A DNA stretch of 45,634 nucleotides from a virus: the IMG/VR virus record IMGVR_UViG_3300029266_001356, positions 1 through 45,634 of that record; one strand, 5' to 3'. A program made the position numbers and the translations under genes. Positions 30,846 through 40,320 of the stretch are shown here, one piece after another. The first letter of the stretch is position 1, and each line of letters begins with the position of its first letter. The notes below the pieces were generated by a model. It saw nothing but the letters and a program-made list of their open reading frames with translations. It ran no database searches and was not told the DNA's origin.

Positions 30846-33800
30846 ATGGATGAGGAATTACAAGTAATTATTGAAGGGATGAAGGCTGAAAATAAAGCCT
30901 CAGAAGACGAAGGTGGCTTAGAAATATATAGTGAAAATCAGTTTAAAGAGGTTGTTGAAACTTATAAGGCTACAGCCGTAAAAACAAAAGAAACTCCTAT
31001 TACAAGTAACGTGGAAAAGACAAACGGCTCAACAAATGTTGCGATTGTAGAGCCGAGAAGCACGGCAACAAATGGGGAGTTCAAGGATGGAAATGGTTTA
31101 TTGGAATCAGTAGAGTTTGAAGATGAGTCACTAAATAAGTCTAACAGTTGGGTGGATACTAATGGTAATCCAATAGGCTTTTTGTACCCTGAAATGAAAA
31201 TAACTTCAAAGAGCGAGAACGAAGAAATTAAAAAACCTACTTTATTAGAAAAAATAGGTAATATAAATATTTTTAAAGGTAAAACTCTTAACGATTTTTT
31301 TCCAGAAAAAAAAGATAAAAAGGAAGAGATAGAGGAAGAAATAAAAGAGGTAAAAATAGAGATACCAACACCAGAGGCAGATGCAACTCAAACTAAAAAA
31401 GTAGTAGAACCAGAAATCATAGAAGAAGAAAAACCAGGTACAAGCTATTATTATGATGAAAAAGACGGTGAGATTAAAGAAAACGTAGTAGAAACTCTAG
31501 ATGAGCTTCTTGAAGATAGACCTTTTACGTTTACCTTTGATGGTGAAAAAATTTATCTTGATAAGCCAGTAGAAGAAGAAAAAGAAGAAGAGCCCGAATT
31601 GGCGACAACTGCACTTGGTGATGTTTTTACGGGTATTGCAAAAATATATAATCTTGGTAAAAGTGTTTTTGATGACAAAAACGTAAAAGATAAGCTTTTA
31701 GACAATGTTGAAAAAAGGTATTACGATATCAACAATAATCTAGCTATAGGTCTGCAAAGCATTTATATTGATGGCTTAAAGTTGCTTGAAGAAAGCATGG
31801 GGGATAAAGCGGGTGTGACAGCATTGGATGACATGTTTGGTGATTACGGTGAGGCTGTGTGGTTTACTACAGAGGGTAAAATTGTTCCTTTATCAGACAG
31901 AACACTTACAAATGAAGAAAGTTACGCTCAAGGTCACATGTTGATATATAAAGATTCTGGCATAAAAGTTGGAGATCCTTACAAGCAATACGTTATAAAA
32001 CAATATGAATACATTTTAGAAGTTGAGCTACTAAAAAATAACCCAGAGCTTTCTATTACAGATGGTTACAAAGATGGTGATGCAGCAATGTTTTTTGGTG
32101 GGGTTTTTAATGCCATAACAAGTTTGGCGGAGACTATGGGGCCAGCTATAGCAACTAGAGGTTTTAGTTTAATACCACAAATAACGGCACCGTTTTATAT
32201 TGACGCTGCTAGAGAGAAGGCTAAAAGATTATACCCAGGTTTATCAGAAAAAGCTGCTATTGCTAAGTTGGTTTTGAACGGTGAAGAAGACGTTTTGATA
32301 CCCAACTTATTAGGTTTAGCCGCTGGTCAATTAGAGAGAATTGGTTTTAGGGGTATTATAAAAGCTATGCGAATGAACCCCGCCACTTTTAGCCAAGGTT
32401 TTGCTAATATTTTTCTATCCGGCCAAAGAGAAGGTATTACAGAGCTAGGTCAAACCGGTTTAGAAATTTACAACAAAAGTTTAGCGGCTGGAGAGGAAAA
32501 AGCAATTTATCTTGCTTGGGCGGGAATGACAGGTCCTCAAGGTTTAGAAGCTTACTTGCAAGGAGTTGTGGGTGGTACTGGCGTATCTACCGGTGGTAGT
32601 TTAATCAGTAGAGCATTTAGAACTAACAAAGAAGATATAAAGAAAATAAACAACAATATCAGAAAACAATCTGAATTAAAAGGTAAGCTAAACTTCTTCA
32701 ATAACAACAAAGGTGAGAGTAATAAAAAGCTGCGAGACTACTACATGTCAGAGATAGCAAAGTTAAATTCAGAGCTTGTAGATATAGTTGACAATAGTAA
32801 TAAGTTATCAAGATATTTAACTAAAGAAGAACAAGAGTTTGTTGTATCTTTACTACAATCTTATGACAATAAAACTCAAGAGTACCATAGTGAATACTAC
32901 GATGCTTATAAAGGTGTTTTTGAGTTTGCTGATTCTAATGGTATATCTGTAGAGCAAGCTTTAAAAGAAAACTACCCACAATTAGAAGCTCAGTGGCAAG
33001 AGTTAAAAGAGGTTTTAGAAAAAGAAGCTATTGACATTGTTAGTCAGATAGATGCTATAAGAAAACGTGCCAATGAGAGAATGATTGATGATGGTATAAA
33101 AAAGGCTGACAAACGAGGTATAATGCGAACTGTCTTTGAAACTAAAGAAGAGGTTGATGCTTGGTTAAACGATCCGGCTAATGAAAAGCTGTTTGAAAAA
33201 CAAGCAAAAGAAGATGGTGTGACTGTAACTGAACTTAAAAATAGATATAAAAACGCTAATGGTTGGGAATTAGATGGAGAAGTGTTTGTTAACAAACCTA
33301 AGGCTATAGAAACTGGTGCTATTGGAGTTACGGAGCACGAGATAGCTCATCTTTTATTTGGTAAAAGTATTAGAGATAAAAACGGTAACATAACAGAAGA
33401 AGGACACGCTTTAATTGTAAAGTTTAAAAAAGCAATAGGACCAAGAGTTGAAACAATAATAACATTACAACTTTTAGCTAATGGATACAACTTGAGCGAT
33501 CCAAACATACAGGAAGAATATTTAACTACGTACCTAGATGGTGTCAAGGACGGTTCGTTTAAAACAAACAAAAAAGCGTTAAGGTTATTAGGTAAAGAAG
33601 TTACAAGTTTACTTAAGGACTCTGGTTATACTAATATAAAGTTTAAAACCGTTCAAGACATAATGGATTGGTTTACAAGTTATATTGGCGATAAAGATAC
33701 CGGTAAAAGTGAAGTGGAAAGAACACCACCTTCAACATCAATACCTTTATCTAGCTTTAGTAGAACTGATTTAGAGGGACCAATCATAGAGCTTGGTAAA

Positions 33801-36800
33801 GTTAGTCAAGATGTTTGGAGTAAAACAGGCGCCGACAATGCTATAACTTACATGTTTGGCAAGTTAGATGGTTTGATAAAAAGCAAGATAACGCTAGCAA
33901 TGCAAGATCTGCCTGATTTTAGCGAGGAAGATTTTATACAAAGAACTTATGTGGAGCTCATACCACATATTAGAAACTTTGTACCAGCTCAATACAATGA
34001 AGATGGAAGTAGAAAGCTTGATGGTAACGGTAATGCAATAGGTAACGATAATCTTTGGGCTTGGATAACAAGTCAACTTAGAAATAAGTCTTTAGAAGCA
34101 CTTAAAAGTGATGATGTAACTAAATCTCAGTTTGAAGAAAGCGTACAAGACGAAGGTAGTTTTATAAACGATATAGAGTCTGATGATTACGTTGATTTAG
34201 AATTGTCTATAGAAGAAGATGTTACGTATAGTGGTTTAAGAAATATATTAGGTATTAAAAGAGGTGATGAGCTTCACAAAAAAATAATAGAAGGTATTAA
34301 AAAAATAATACCATTAGAGATAAAAAACCTAGATACTCCAGCTTTCAAAAAAGCTCTTAAAAAGTATTTTAACGATTATTTGTTTGATGATATTAAAAAG
34401 ATTTTAGGTGGTATTCCTACAAAAGATGGCTACAAAAACTTTATTACAAACAACGCGGAAGCTTTATATAATTTGTTTCCACAGTCGGTATTCAACAAAT
34501 CATTTGGCGACTTCGTAATAGAGCTTGAAAGCAACATACCCCCAACAAGAGTTGATGAGCTTGTAAAAGAAGGGAAGTTACCAAAAGAAATGTCAGGTGC
34601 GAAAAAAAGACTCTCTGGCCCTTCGTTGTTTGGAAAACTACCTTGGAACGAAGATACAAAGCAAAAATGGATAGATAATTTTTTAAACCCACCAAAAGGT
34701 AGACCAGCTTCAAAGCAAAATTCATTAATAGAGTTGATATCTTACACTTTAGGTATTGACGCTACAATGGAAGTTATAAACTCTGAGGAGTTTAAAGGTA
34801 AACATGAAATATCTGATATTGTTATCGCTACTATTGGTATGAAAATAGATAGAGGTGCGAATGTTAGGTTTAATAAAACCAACGGTAGCGAAGGTAATCT
34901 TAACGAAAATAACTTCGACAAAAAGCAAGCCGAGGAAATGGTTAAGTATATAGAAACTGAAATTGGTTTTGATGAGATTGGCCCTGGTGATGTGGCAGAT
35001 TTGTTAAAAACCAACTTTCCTACAGCTGCTGAAGATGTAATAGCCTTAATAGAAAAGATGGCTGATTTAGGCTATATAAAAGATCAAAACGGCACAATGT
35101 TTTTGCAAGGCATAATGCTTTCTAAGGATATAGATAAAAAAGACAAAGATCAAGTAAAAAACGATACCCTAGAAGATAAGCAAGATAAACTAAATAAAGC
35201 TGCAAACATTTTAGCGCCAAGGCTTGGGCCAGAAGTAATGAATTTACTTAAGTACGATATACTTGGCTATATTAATAGAATGATGGATGCAGCATTTAAA
35301 AAGAAAAACCCAGAATACAAGTATGATAAAACGCAACCGCAATACCTGGAAGACGACGCTGGTAACTTAATAAGCGGTCCGTTTTACAAGGCTTTAGAGG
35401 CTTTAAAATTAAAAGTTAAAAATAGTGAAGTAATACTTCCAGAAGGATTAAACCTTAATCTTGTTCGTTTGATGAACAAAAAGTTTGCTTTATTTACAAA
35501 AATAGAGAAAATACTTAATGATGGAGATAGTAAAATTGATGGTAGTAATATTGCGTGGAAAAAAGCTGAAATACTTAAATTAAATGGTGAGATAACGGCT
35601 GCTGGTGAGGCTAATATTAAATTAGCAAAATTCATAGCAAGCGAAATAATCAAGGCAGATGAGATAGATGTTGTGACAGCAATTCATTTATTGCAAATAC
35701 AAACAAACGCTGTATCTGGCTTTAGAGCGTTAACTACCTTAGATCTTATAACTATATTAGAAGGATCACAGAAAGCTGATGAGAATCACCCTTATTACAA
35801 GGCTGAGCTTGCTATAGCTAAAAAAGCAAAACACAAATCAGGTGAATTTGAAGGCCAACTAAAGTATCCTACTGAAGAGTTAGCTATTGAAGCCGCTATA
35901 AAGGCATTGGGCACTAAAGGAGAGCACGCGGCGGCAAACGCTAACACTATGTTGAAATTAGCTATTTTGAAAGCTAAGTACATGAAGGATAAAAATATAG
36001 ATGTAGACTTAGAGCTAGCAAAAATATTTCAAGGTCACGGTCAAATACATGGTACTAAAGGAACGTTTAATCTATTAGATAAGTTTGGTACAACTAATGT
36101 AGCTGATTGGCTTAGAACAATGCTCGACCCTAGAAGAAACGATATGTTTAGTCCAGACGGGAGGACAGCTGAGCAAGTTGTTATTGAAAAACTCATAGAT
36201 CAAGAATCAGTGGTAACACCTAATCTCTCTATAAGTGATGAGTTCAACCAAATGCTTGAGGAAAACGAAGGTGTTGGCAAAGAAAAAGTATACTCTAAAG
36301 CAAAGGGCAGAATAGAAGGTGGTGAAAGATCAAATATATGGGACTACATACTGCCTCCATCCGCTTATGATTTTGAGTTATTTATATACAGAATTATTGG
36401 AAAAAAAGACAAAGGAGCGCAAGACATGGCCTTCTTTAAAAAATATTTGTTTGATCCTTACAACGTAGCTTATAAAAACATGCAGGATGATGCTCAAAGA
36501 GTAGCTGACGATTTTAAGGCTTTAGTTAAAAGACTTCCTCAAGTTAAAAAGAATTTAAAAAAGCTTATTCCAGGGACAAAATGGACGTACGAACAAGCTG
36601 TGAGAGTTTCTATATGGAATGAAATGGGGTTAGAAATACCTGGTTTATCAAAAACAGATCTAGCAATATTAATAAAAGCTGTTAAAGGTGACGCTAAGTT
36701 AATTGAATATAAAGATGGTTTAAAAAACGTTATACCAGATAGTTATCCACCTCCAACGGATTACTGGACTATTGAAGGGATCGCTTACGACTTGAATCAA

Positions 36801-38471
36801 TCTGTAAACAAAGTGTCTAGAGCTAAGCACTTAGAGATTTGGAAGAAAAATAAAGAATTAATATTTTCTCCGGAAAATAGAGCTAAGTTAGAGGCTATTT
36901 ATGGCGCAAGATATGCAGAGTCACTAGACAACATGCTATATAGAATGGAGTATGGTAGCAATCAAAAAAGTTCTTCTAGGATAGAGTCTAATTGGAATAA
37001 TTGGGTTAACAACTCTGTTGGGGCTATTATGTTTTTTAACTTTAAATCTGCATCGCTGCAATTAATTTCAGCGGCAAACTTTATTGACTTAGAAAATAAC
37101 ACGCCATATAAAGCAGCTAAACAATTTGCAAACGTTCCAAGATACAAGAAAAACTTTGTTAAAATATTGTATTCTAGTTACCTAAAGCAAAGAAGAAGTG
37201 GAAGTACAAGAACTGTAAATGAAGCTGAGCTTACTGAGTATTTAAAAGGAAAGAAAAACCCGTTAAAAGCAGCTTTAGCGTGGTTGCTAAACAAAGGTTT
37301 TGCACCTACTTCAGCGGCGGATAGTCTTGCCATTGCGGTAGGTGGTGCTAGTTTTCTTGCTAACCAAGAGGATTTTTATATTGCTCAAGGGAAGTCTGTT
37401 GCCGAAGCAGAGGCACAAGCGTGGATTGACTTTAATGATAAAGCTGAAAAAGGACAACAGTCTTCTAGACCTGATCTTATATCAGAGCAACAAGCTGGTG
37501 GTTTAGGTAGGTTGATTTTAGCGTTTAAAAACACTCAACAACAGTACTTCCGTATAATGACAAAAGCGGTTTTAAATATAAAAAACAAACGAGGTAACCT
37601 AAAGTCTCATATATCTCAAATTGCTTATTATGCTTTTTTACAAAACGCTTTATTTGCAACTTTACAAACAGCTTTATTTGCCGCTCTTGGCGATGACGAA
37701 GAGTGGGATAATAAAACAGATAGAATAGCTCAAACTATGATTGACAGTGTTCTTGCTGGTATGGGATTAACGGGAACAGTAATCATCACTATTAAAAATG
37801 GTGTTATGATGTACAAAAAGCAAAAGTTAAAAGGCTTTAATGCTGATCACACTAAAACTATACTTGCTTTTGCAAATCTATCACCAACAATTGGCTCTAA
37901 GCTTAGAAAACTATATTCAGCTATAAGAACAGAGGAATTAAACCAAGACGCTATTGATGCAATGGGACTTGATATTAATAGTCCAGCGGTAAACGCTATT
38001 GCTAGTTTAATATCAGCGGCAACTAACGTGCCTGTAGACAGGGCCGTTTCAATAACTCAAAATTTAATATTAGCATCACAAGATGAAACTGAGTTTTTTG
38101 ATAGTTTAGCTTTAGTTTTAGGCTGGTCTGCTTGGGACGTAGGTGTTGAGCCAATTTCAAGAAAAATAAATCAAGAAGCTAAAGAGAAGAGAAAAAAGTT
38201 GATGAAAGAGCTTAAGCTAATGGAGAAGGAAAAAGAAAACTTAGCAAAACAAAAGTTGTTAAAAAGTAAAGGTTTTTGTGCAGGTGCTAAAAAGGATGGA
38301 AAAGATTGTGGTTTGCCAGTTGTTGAGGGCACTAGCTTTTGTACTATACATGCAAAGGTAAAAGAAAGAAAAGATGGTAAAAAAGTAAGGTGTTCAAAAA
38401 TTAAAAAAGGAGGAAAACAATGTGGTGTTATGACTTCGGCTGAAAGTGGCTTATGTTATTACCACGATTAG
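30846..38471 (+). CDS. Giant internal virion protein with HExxH motif and two C-terminal zinc fingers
   Basis: 2541 residues. The first ~250 are acidic and disordered. Residues 831-835 are HEIAH (in VTEHEIAHLLFGKS), a zincin metallopeptidase motif. Around 1030-1081, FIQRTYVELIPHIRNF and LWAWITSQLRNK form a helical block faintly like sigma factor region 2. The region near 1870-2250 is helix-rich, with a hydrophobic segment at 2256-2281 (ISQIAYYAFLQNALFATLQT). The C-terminus carries two C-x9-C-x10-C-xx-H fingers: Cys2478, 2488, 2499, His2502 and Cys2516, 2526, 2537, His2540. Giant proteins at this place in short-tail phages are stored in the head and ejected; this one may add peptidase and nucleic-acid or protein binding. 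A virion RNA polymerase was considered but no polymerase motif is visible. Confidence 0.7.
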   Translation: MDEELQVIIEGMKAENKASEDEGGLEIYSENQFKEVVETYKATAVKTKETPITSNVEKTNGSTNVAIVEPRSTATNGEFKDGNGLLESVEFEDESLNKSNSWVDTNGNPIGFLYPEMKITSKSENEEIKKPTLLEKIGNINIFKGKTLNDFFPEKKDKKEEIEEEIKEVKIEIPTPEADATQTKKVVEPEIIEEEKPGTSYYYDEKDGEIKENVVETLDELLEDRPFTFTFDGEKIYLDKPVEEEKEEEPELATTALGDVFTGIAKIYNLGKSVFDDKNVKDKLLDNVEKRYYDINNNLAIGLQSIYIDGLKLLEESMGDKAGVTALDDMFGDYGEAVWFTTEGKIVPLSDRTLTNEESYAQGHMLIYKDSGIKVGDPYKQYVIKQYEYILEVELLKNNPELSITDGYKDGDAAMFFGGVFNAITSLAETMGPAIATRGFSLIPQITAPFYIDAAREKAKRLYPGLSEKAAIAKLVLNGEEDVLIPNLLGLAAGQLERIGFRGIIKAMRMNPATFSQGFANIFLSGQREGITELGQTGLEIYNKSLAAGEEKAIYLAWAGMTGPQGLEAYLQGVVGGTGVSTGGSLISRAFRTNKEDIKKINNNIRKQSELKGKLNFFNNNKGESNKKLRDYYMSEIAKLNSELVDIVDNSNKLSRYLTKEEQEFVVSLLQSYDNKTQEYHSEYYDAYKGVFEFADSNGISVEQALKENYPQLEAQWQELKEVLEKEAIDIVSQIDAIRKRANERMIDDGIKKADKRGIMRTVFETKEEVDAWLNDPANEKLFEKQAKEDGVTVTELKNRYKNANGWELDGEVFVNKPKAIETGAIGVTEHEIAHLLFGKSIRDKNGNITEEGHALIVKFKKAIGPRVETIITLQLLANGYNLSDPNIQEEYLTTYLDGVKDGSFKTNKKALRLLGKEVTSLLKDSGYTNIKFKTVQDIMDWFTSYIGDKDTGKSEVERTPPSTSIPLSSFSRTDLEGPIIELGKVSQDVWSKTGADNAITYMFGKLDGLIKSKITLAMQDLPDFSEEDFIQRTYVELIPHIRNFVPAQYNEDGSRKLDGNGNAIGNDNLWAWITSQLRNKSLEALKSDDVTKSQFEESVQDEGSFINDIESDDYVDLELSIEEDVTYSGLRNILGIKRGDELHKKIIEGIKKIIPLEIKNLDTPAFKKALKKYFNDYLFDDIKKILGGIPTKDGYKNFITNNAEALYNLFPQSVFNKSFGDFVIELESNIPPTRVDELVKEGKLPKEMSGAKKRLSGPSLFGKLPWNEDTKQKWIDNFLNPPKGRPASKQNSLIELISYTLGIDATMEVINSEEFKGKHEISDIVIATIGMKIDRGANVRFNKTNGSEGNLNENNFDKKQAEEMVKYIETEIGFDEIGPGDVADLLKTNFPTAAEDVIALIEKMADLGYIKDQNGTMFLQGIMLSKDIDKKDKDQVKNDTLEDKQDKLNKAANILAPRLGPEVMNLLKYDILGYINRMMDAAFKKKNPEYKYDKTQPQYLEDDAGNLISGPFYKALEALKLKVKNSEVILPEGLNLNLVRLMNKKFALFTKIEKILNDGDSKIDGSNIAWKKAEILKLNGEITAAGEANIKLAKFIASEIIKADEIDVVTAIHLLQIQTNAVSGFRALTTLDLITILEGSQKADENHPYYKAELAIAKKAKHKSGEFEGQLKYPTEELAIEAAIKALGTKGEHAAANANTMLKLAILKAKYMKDKNIDVDLELAKIFQGHGQIHGTKGTFNLLDKFGTTNVADWLRTMLDPRRNDMFSPDGRTAEQVVIEKLIDQESVVTPNLSISDEFNQMLEENEGVGKEKVYSKAKGRIEGGERSNIWDYILPPSAYDFELFIYRIIGKKDKGAQDMAFFKKYLFDPYNVAYKNMQDDAQRVADDFKALVKRLPQVKKNLKKLIPGTKWTYEQAVRVSIWNEMGLEIPGLSKTDLAILIKAVKGDAKLIEYKDGLKNVIPDSYPPPTDYWTIEGIAYDLNQSVNKVSRAKHLEIWKKNKELIFSPENRAKLEAIYGARYAESLDNMLYRMEYGSNQKSSSRIESNWNNWVNNSVGAIMFFNFKSASLQLISAANFIDLENNTPYKAAKQFANVPRYKKNFVKILYSSYLKQRRSGSTRTVNEAELTEYLKGKKNPLKAALAWLLNKGFAPTSAADSLAIAVGGASFLANQEDFYIAQGKSVAEAEAQAWIDFNDKAEKGQQSSRPDLISEQQAGGLGRLILAFKNTQQQYFRIMTKAVLNIKNKRGNLKSHISQIAYYAFLQNALFATLQTALFAALGDDEEWDNKTDRIAQTMIDSVLAGMGLTGTVIITIKNGVMMYKKQKLKGFNADHTKTILAFANLSPTIGSKLRKLYSAIRTEELNQDAIDAMGLDINSPAVNAIASLISAATNVPVDRAVSITQNLILASQDETEFFDSLALVLGWSAWDVGVEPISRKINQEAKEKRKKLMKELKLMEKEKENLAKQKLLKSKGFCAGAKKDGKDCGLPVVEGTSFCTIHAKVKERKDGKKVRCSKIKKGGKQCGVMTSAESGLCYYHD

Positions 38472-38505
38472 GTAAACAATTGAAAAAATAAGTGATAATA
38501 AAAAG

Positions 38506-39540
38506 ATGGTAAGAATACTAATAATAATACTAATGTTAGCTTGCAACATTACACAAGCTCAAGAGCTAAAAAAACTTTTTAAGTTTTCTACGTTCTATGC
38601 TGCTGTTAACGGTGGTAACTCTATATCTGACGTAGATGTTTTTTCCGTGTCTAACGGGTTAGAGACAGCTACAGTTAAAACTCCTTATGATTATAACATA
38701 TCACTAGGTATACGTAAAATTGCTAGATTTGGTTATGAAAACAAAGCGCAAACTTTTTACGATGGTACTGAGGAGTCTTGGTCGGACGGTGCTAATATAG
38801 GTAAAGTTTCTGGTTTAGAGTTTTTGTTTGAAGTAGATTACAAAAGAGAACAAAACGTAGACTATTTAGACCAACATCATTTTATTAGATATGTTAAAGA
38901 CAATTATGTACTAAAAGGTGAATACCTAGAAGATGGTTTTGCTGATATAAAGTATTTTGAAACATCAGAAAGATATAGATATAAAGTTAATGACAAATTA
39001 TCGTTTAACGCTGGGCTTGCACAAAGATTATCTGAACCTTATGGGTATGATCCTTTAGCAGAGTGGATGTTAAGCAGTGGTAATATACATTACACTTACC
39101 TAGCATTACAACAAGGTTACAATGTTGATGTTGCTGCTAGTGAGTATTTTTCTCCTAACGGAGAGCTCGTTGCTACAAGCAAAGAGGTTTGGGAAGAAGT
39201 TGTTATACCAACAATGTTAGCTGACTATACTGAAAAGAAAAGAAATGAGTTAGAAAAAACTATACAACACTCTTTTGTTGTTGGTTTTGACTACTATAAG
39301 TATACAAAATCTAACTGGATACACACCTGGGCAAGTTTAATGCCTTATCATTACGATGACATTAGTGAGTTTTCGTATCACAACTACGTAGATGGTCAAT
39401 GGTATGATTACTCTGCTGGCTTGATATATGGCGTAAAAGTAAATAAAAGTTTAGGTTACTTTGTAGAGGGAAAATACAATAAGTACTGGAATAGACGCTG
39501 GTACGATTTTAAATTAGGATTAAATTATACAATATTTTAA
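38506..39540 (+). CDS. Exported outer-membrane-barrel-like protein
   Basis: 344 residues. It starts with a signal peptide (MVRILIIILMLACNITQAQE; cleavage probably after ITQA). The mature part is rich in aromatic-flanked alternating strands (FSTFYAAVNGGNSISD, YRYKVNDKLSFNAGLAQRLS, YFVEGKYNKYWNRRWYDFKL) and ends in a terminal Phe, as Gram-negative outer-membrane beta-barrels do. The sequence contains long loops. A phage-encoded barrel could block receptors against other phages, or change host surface properties during infection. It starts 34 bases after the giant gene. I recall similar proteins in uncultured marine phages; function not established. Confidence 0.65.
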   Translation: MVRILIIILMLACNITQAQELKKLFKFSTFYAAVNGGNSISDVDVFSVSNGLETATVKTPYDYNISLGIRKIARFGYENKAQTFYDGTEESWSDGANIGKVSGLEFLFEVDYKREQNVDYLDQHHFIRYVKDNYVLKGEYLEDGFADIKYFETSERYRYKVNDKLSFNAGLAQRLSEPYGYDPLAEWMLSSGNIHYTYLALQQGYNVDVAASEYFSPNGELVATSKEVWEEVVIPTMLADYTEKKRNELEKTIQHSFVVGFDYYKYTKSNWIHTWASLMPYHYDDISEFSYHNYVDGQWYDYSAGLIYGVKVNKSLGYFVEGKYNKYWNRRWYDFKLGLNYTIF

Positions 39541-39541
39541 C

Positions 39542-40036
39542 ATGGCATTCAAACTAAAATCAGGAAACACAAGTTCTTTTAAAAAAATGGGATCGTCCGC
39601 GGCAAAACAAAGAAGAACAGGTAAATTTGTAGTAAAAGATGGTAAAAAAGTTTACCAAGAAAATGAAAAAGGTGATGATGGTTATGGAGGCGAAGGTTTT
39701 ATGCAGCCACCTTACAGGTATCCAGCTGGGCCAACTGAAAAAAGAAAAGGTTACCACGGTTACAAGCCAAAAGAAATAAACTTTAACAAAAAAGTTATGG
39801 TTGATGGTGAAACTAATGAGTTTAATAAAGCTAAAATAAAAGCTAATAAAGAAACATTTGACAAACTAAGCCAAGCAGATAAAGATAAACTACAAAAAGC
39901 TGCGAATGAAAAAAGAGCAAAATTTGAAGCAAGTGATGAATATAAAAAAAGAAAAAAGAATAGTAGTTCACCAGCAGGATTTGTATCAGCTGCGCAGCGA
40001 AAAGCTGTGTGGGCAAGTAAAAACGAAAAGAAGTAA
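39542..40036 (+). CDS. Basic protein with MAFKLK tag and SAAQRKAVWAS motif
   Basis: 164 residues from ATG one base after the barrel gene. It begins MAFKLKSGNTSSFKKMGSSA, a variant of the tag found far upstream at 836-6800. The middle is Lys/Gly-rich; the end contains SPAGFVSAAQRKAVWASKNE, a motif I recall from small basic phage proteins. No membrane segment. It is followed by a TAATG overlap. A basic, tagged protein placed among exported proteins shows the tagged family is spread over the genome and not one local duplication. Confidence 0.7.
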   Translation: MAFKLKSGNTSSFKKMGSSAAKQRRTGKFVVKDGKKVYQENEKGDDGYGGEGFMQPPYRYPAGPTEKRKGYHGYKPKEINFNKKVMVDGETNEFNKAKIKANKETFDKLSQADKDKLQKAANEKRAKFEASDEYKKRKKNSSSPAGFVSAAQRKAVWASKNEKK

Positions 40037-40320
40037 TGGCTAAAGAATTAAACGAAAACACTGGATTTAACGTAAGTATTAAAACTTTAATGGCAATTGG
40101 AGCTGCAATAACGACTGTTGTTGGTATGTGGTTTGCTTTACAAGCTGATATAGCCGAAGCAAAAGAACTTCCAAAAGCTCCTCCGCCAGATGTAAGCCGT
40201 ATGGAATTTGATATGAAAGATCAAAACATTAGGCTGTCTATTGAAAATACAGAAAAAGCAGTAGACGAGTTAAAACAAAGGTTGATTAGAATGGAAGAAA
40301 AAATAGACGACTTGAGATGA
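40036..40320 (+). CDS. Membrane-anchored coiled-coil protein (possible spanin or holin partner)
   Basis: 94 residues: a short polar N-terminus, one membrane segment (about 14-36, SIKTLMAIGAAITTVVGMWF), a proline-rich spacer (LPKAPPPDVSR), then a coiled coil (RMEFDMKDQNIRLSIENTEK and on to the end). One N-terminal anchor with a periplasmic coil is the layout of an inner-membrane spanin; a regulatory holin partner is equally possible. No outer-membrane lipoprotein mate is evident here. Stop/start overlaps bind it to both neighbours (TAATG before, ATGA after). Confidence 0.6.
   Translation: MAKELNENTGFNVSIKTLMAIGAAITTVVGMWFALQADIAEAKELPKAPPPDVSRMEFDMKDQNIRLSIENTEKAVDELKQRLIRMEEKIDDLR

Noticed and set aside
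30846-38471. Virion RNA polymerase, as in crAss-like phages
   Set aside because: I looked for a DxDGD-type polymerase motif and saw none; HExxH and zinc fingers do not support it.
38506-38565. Lipoprotein signal (MLAC) in the barrel-like protein
   Set aside because: The residues before the cysteine do not fit the usual L[AS][GA]C lipobox well, and a standard cleavage after ITQA is at least as good.
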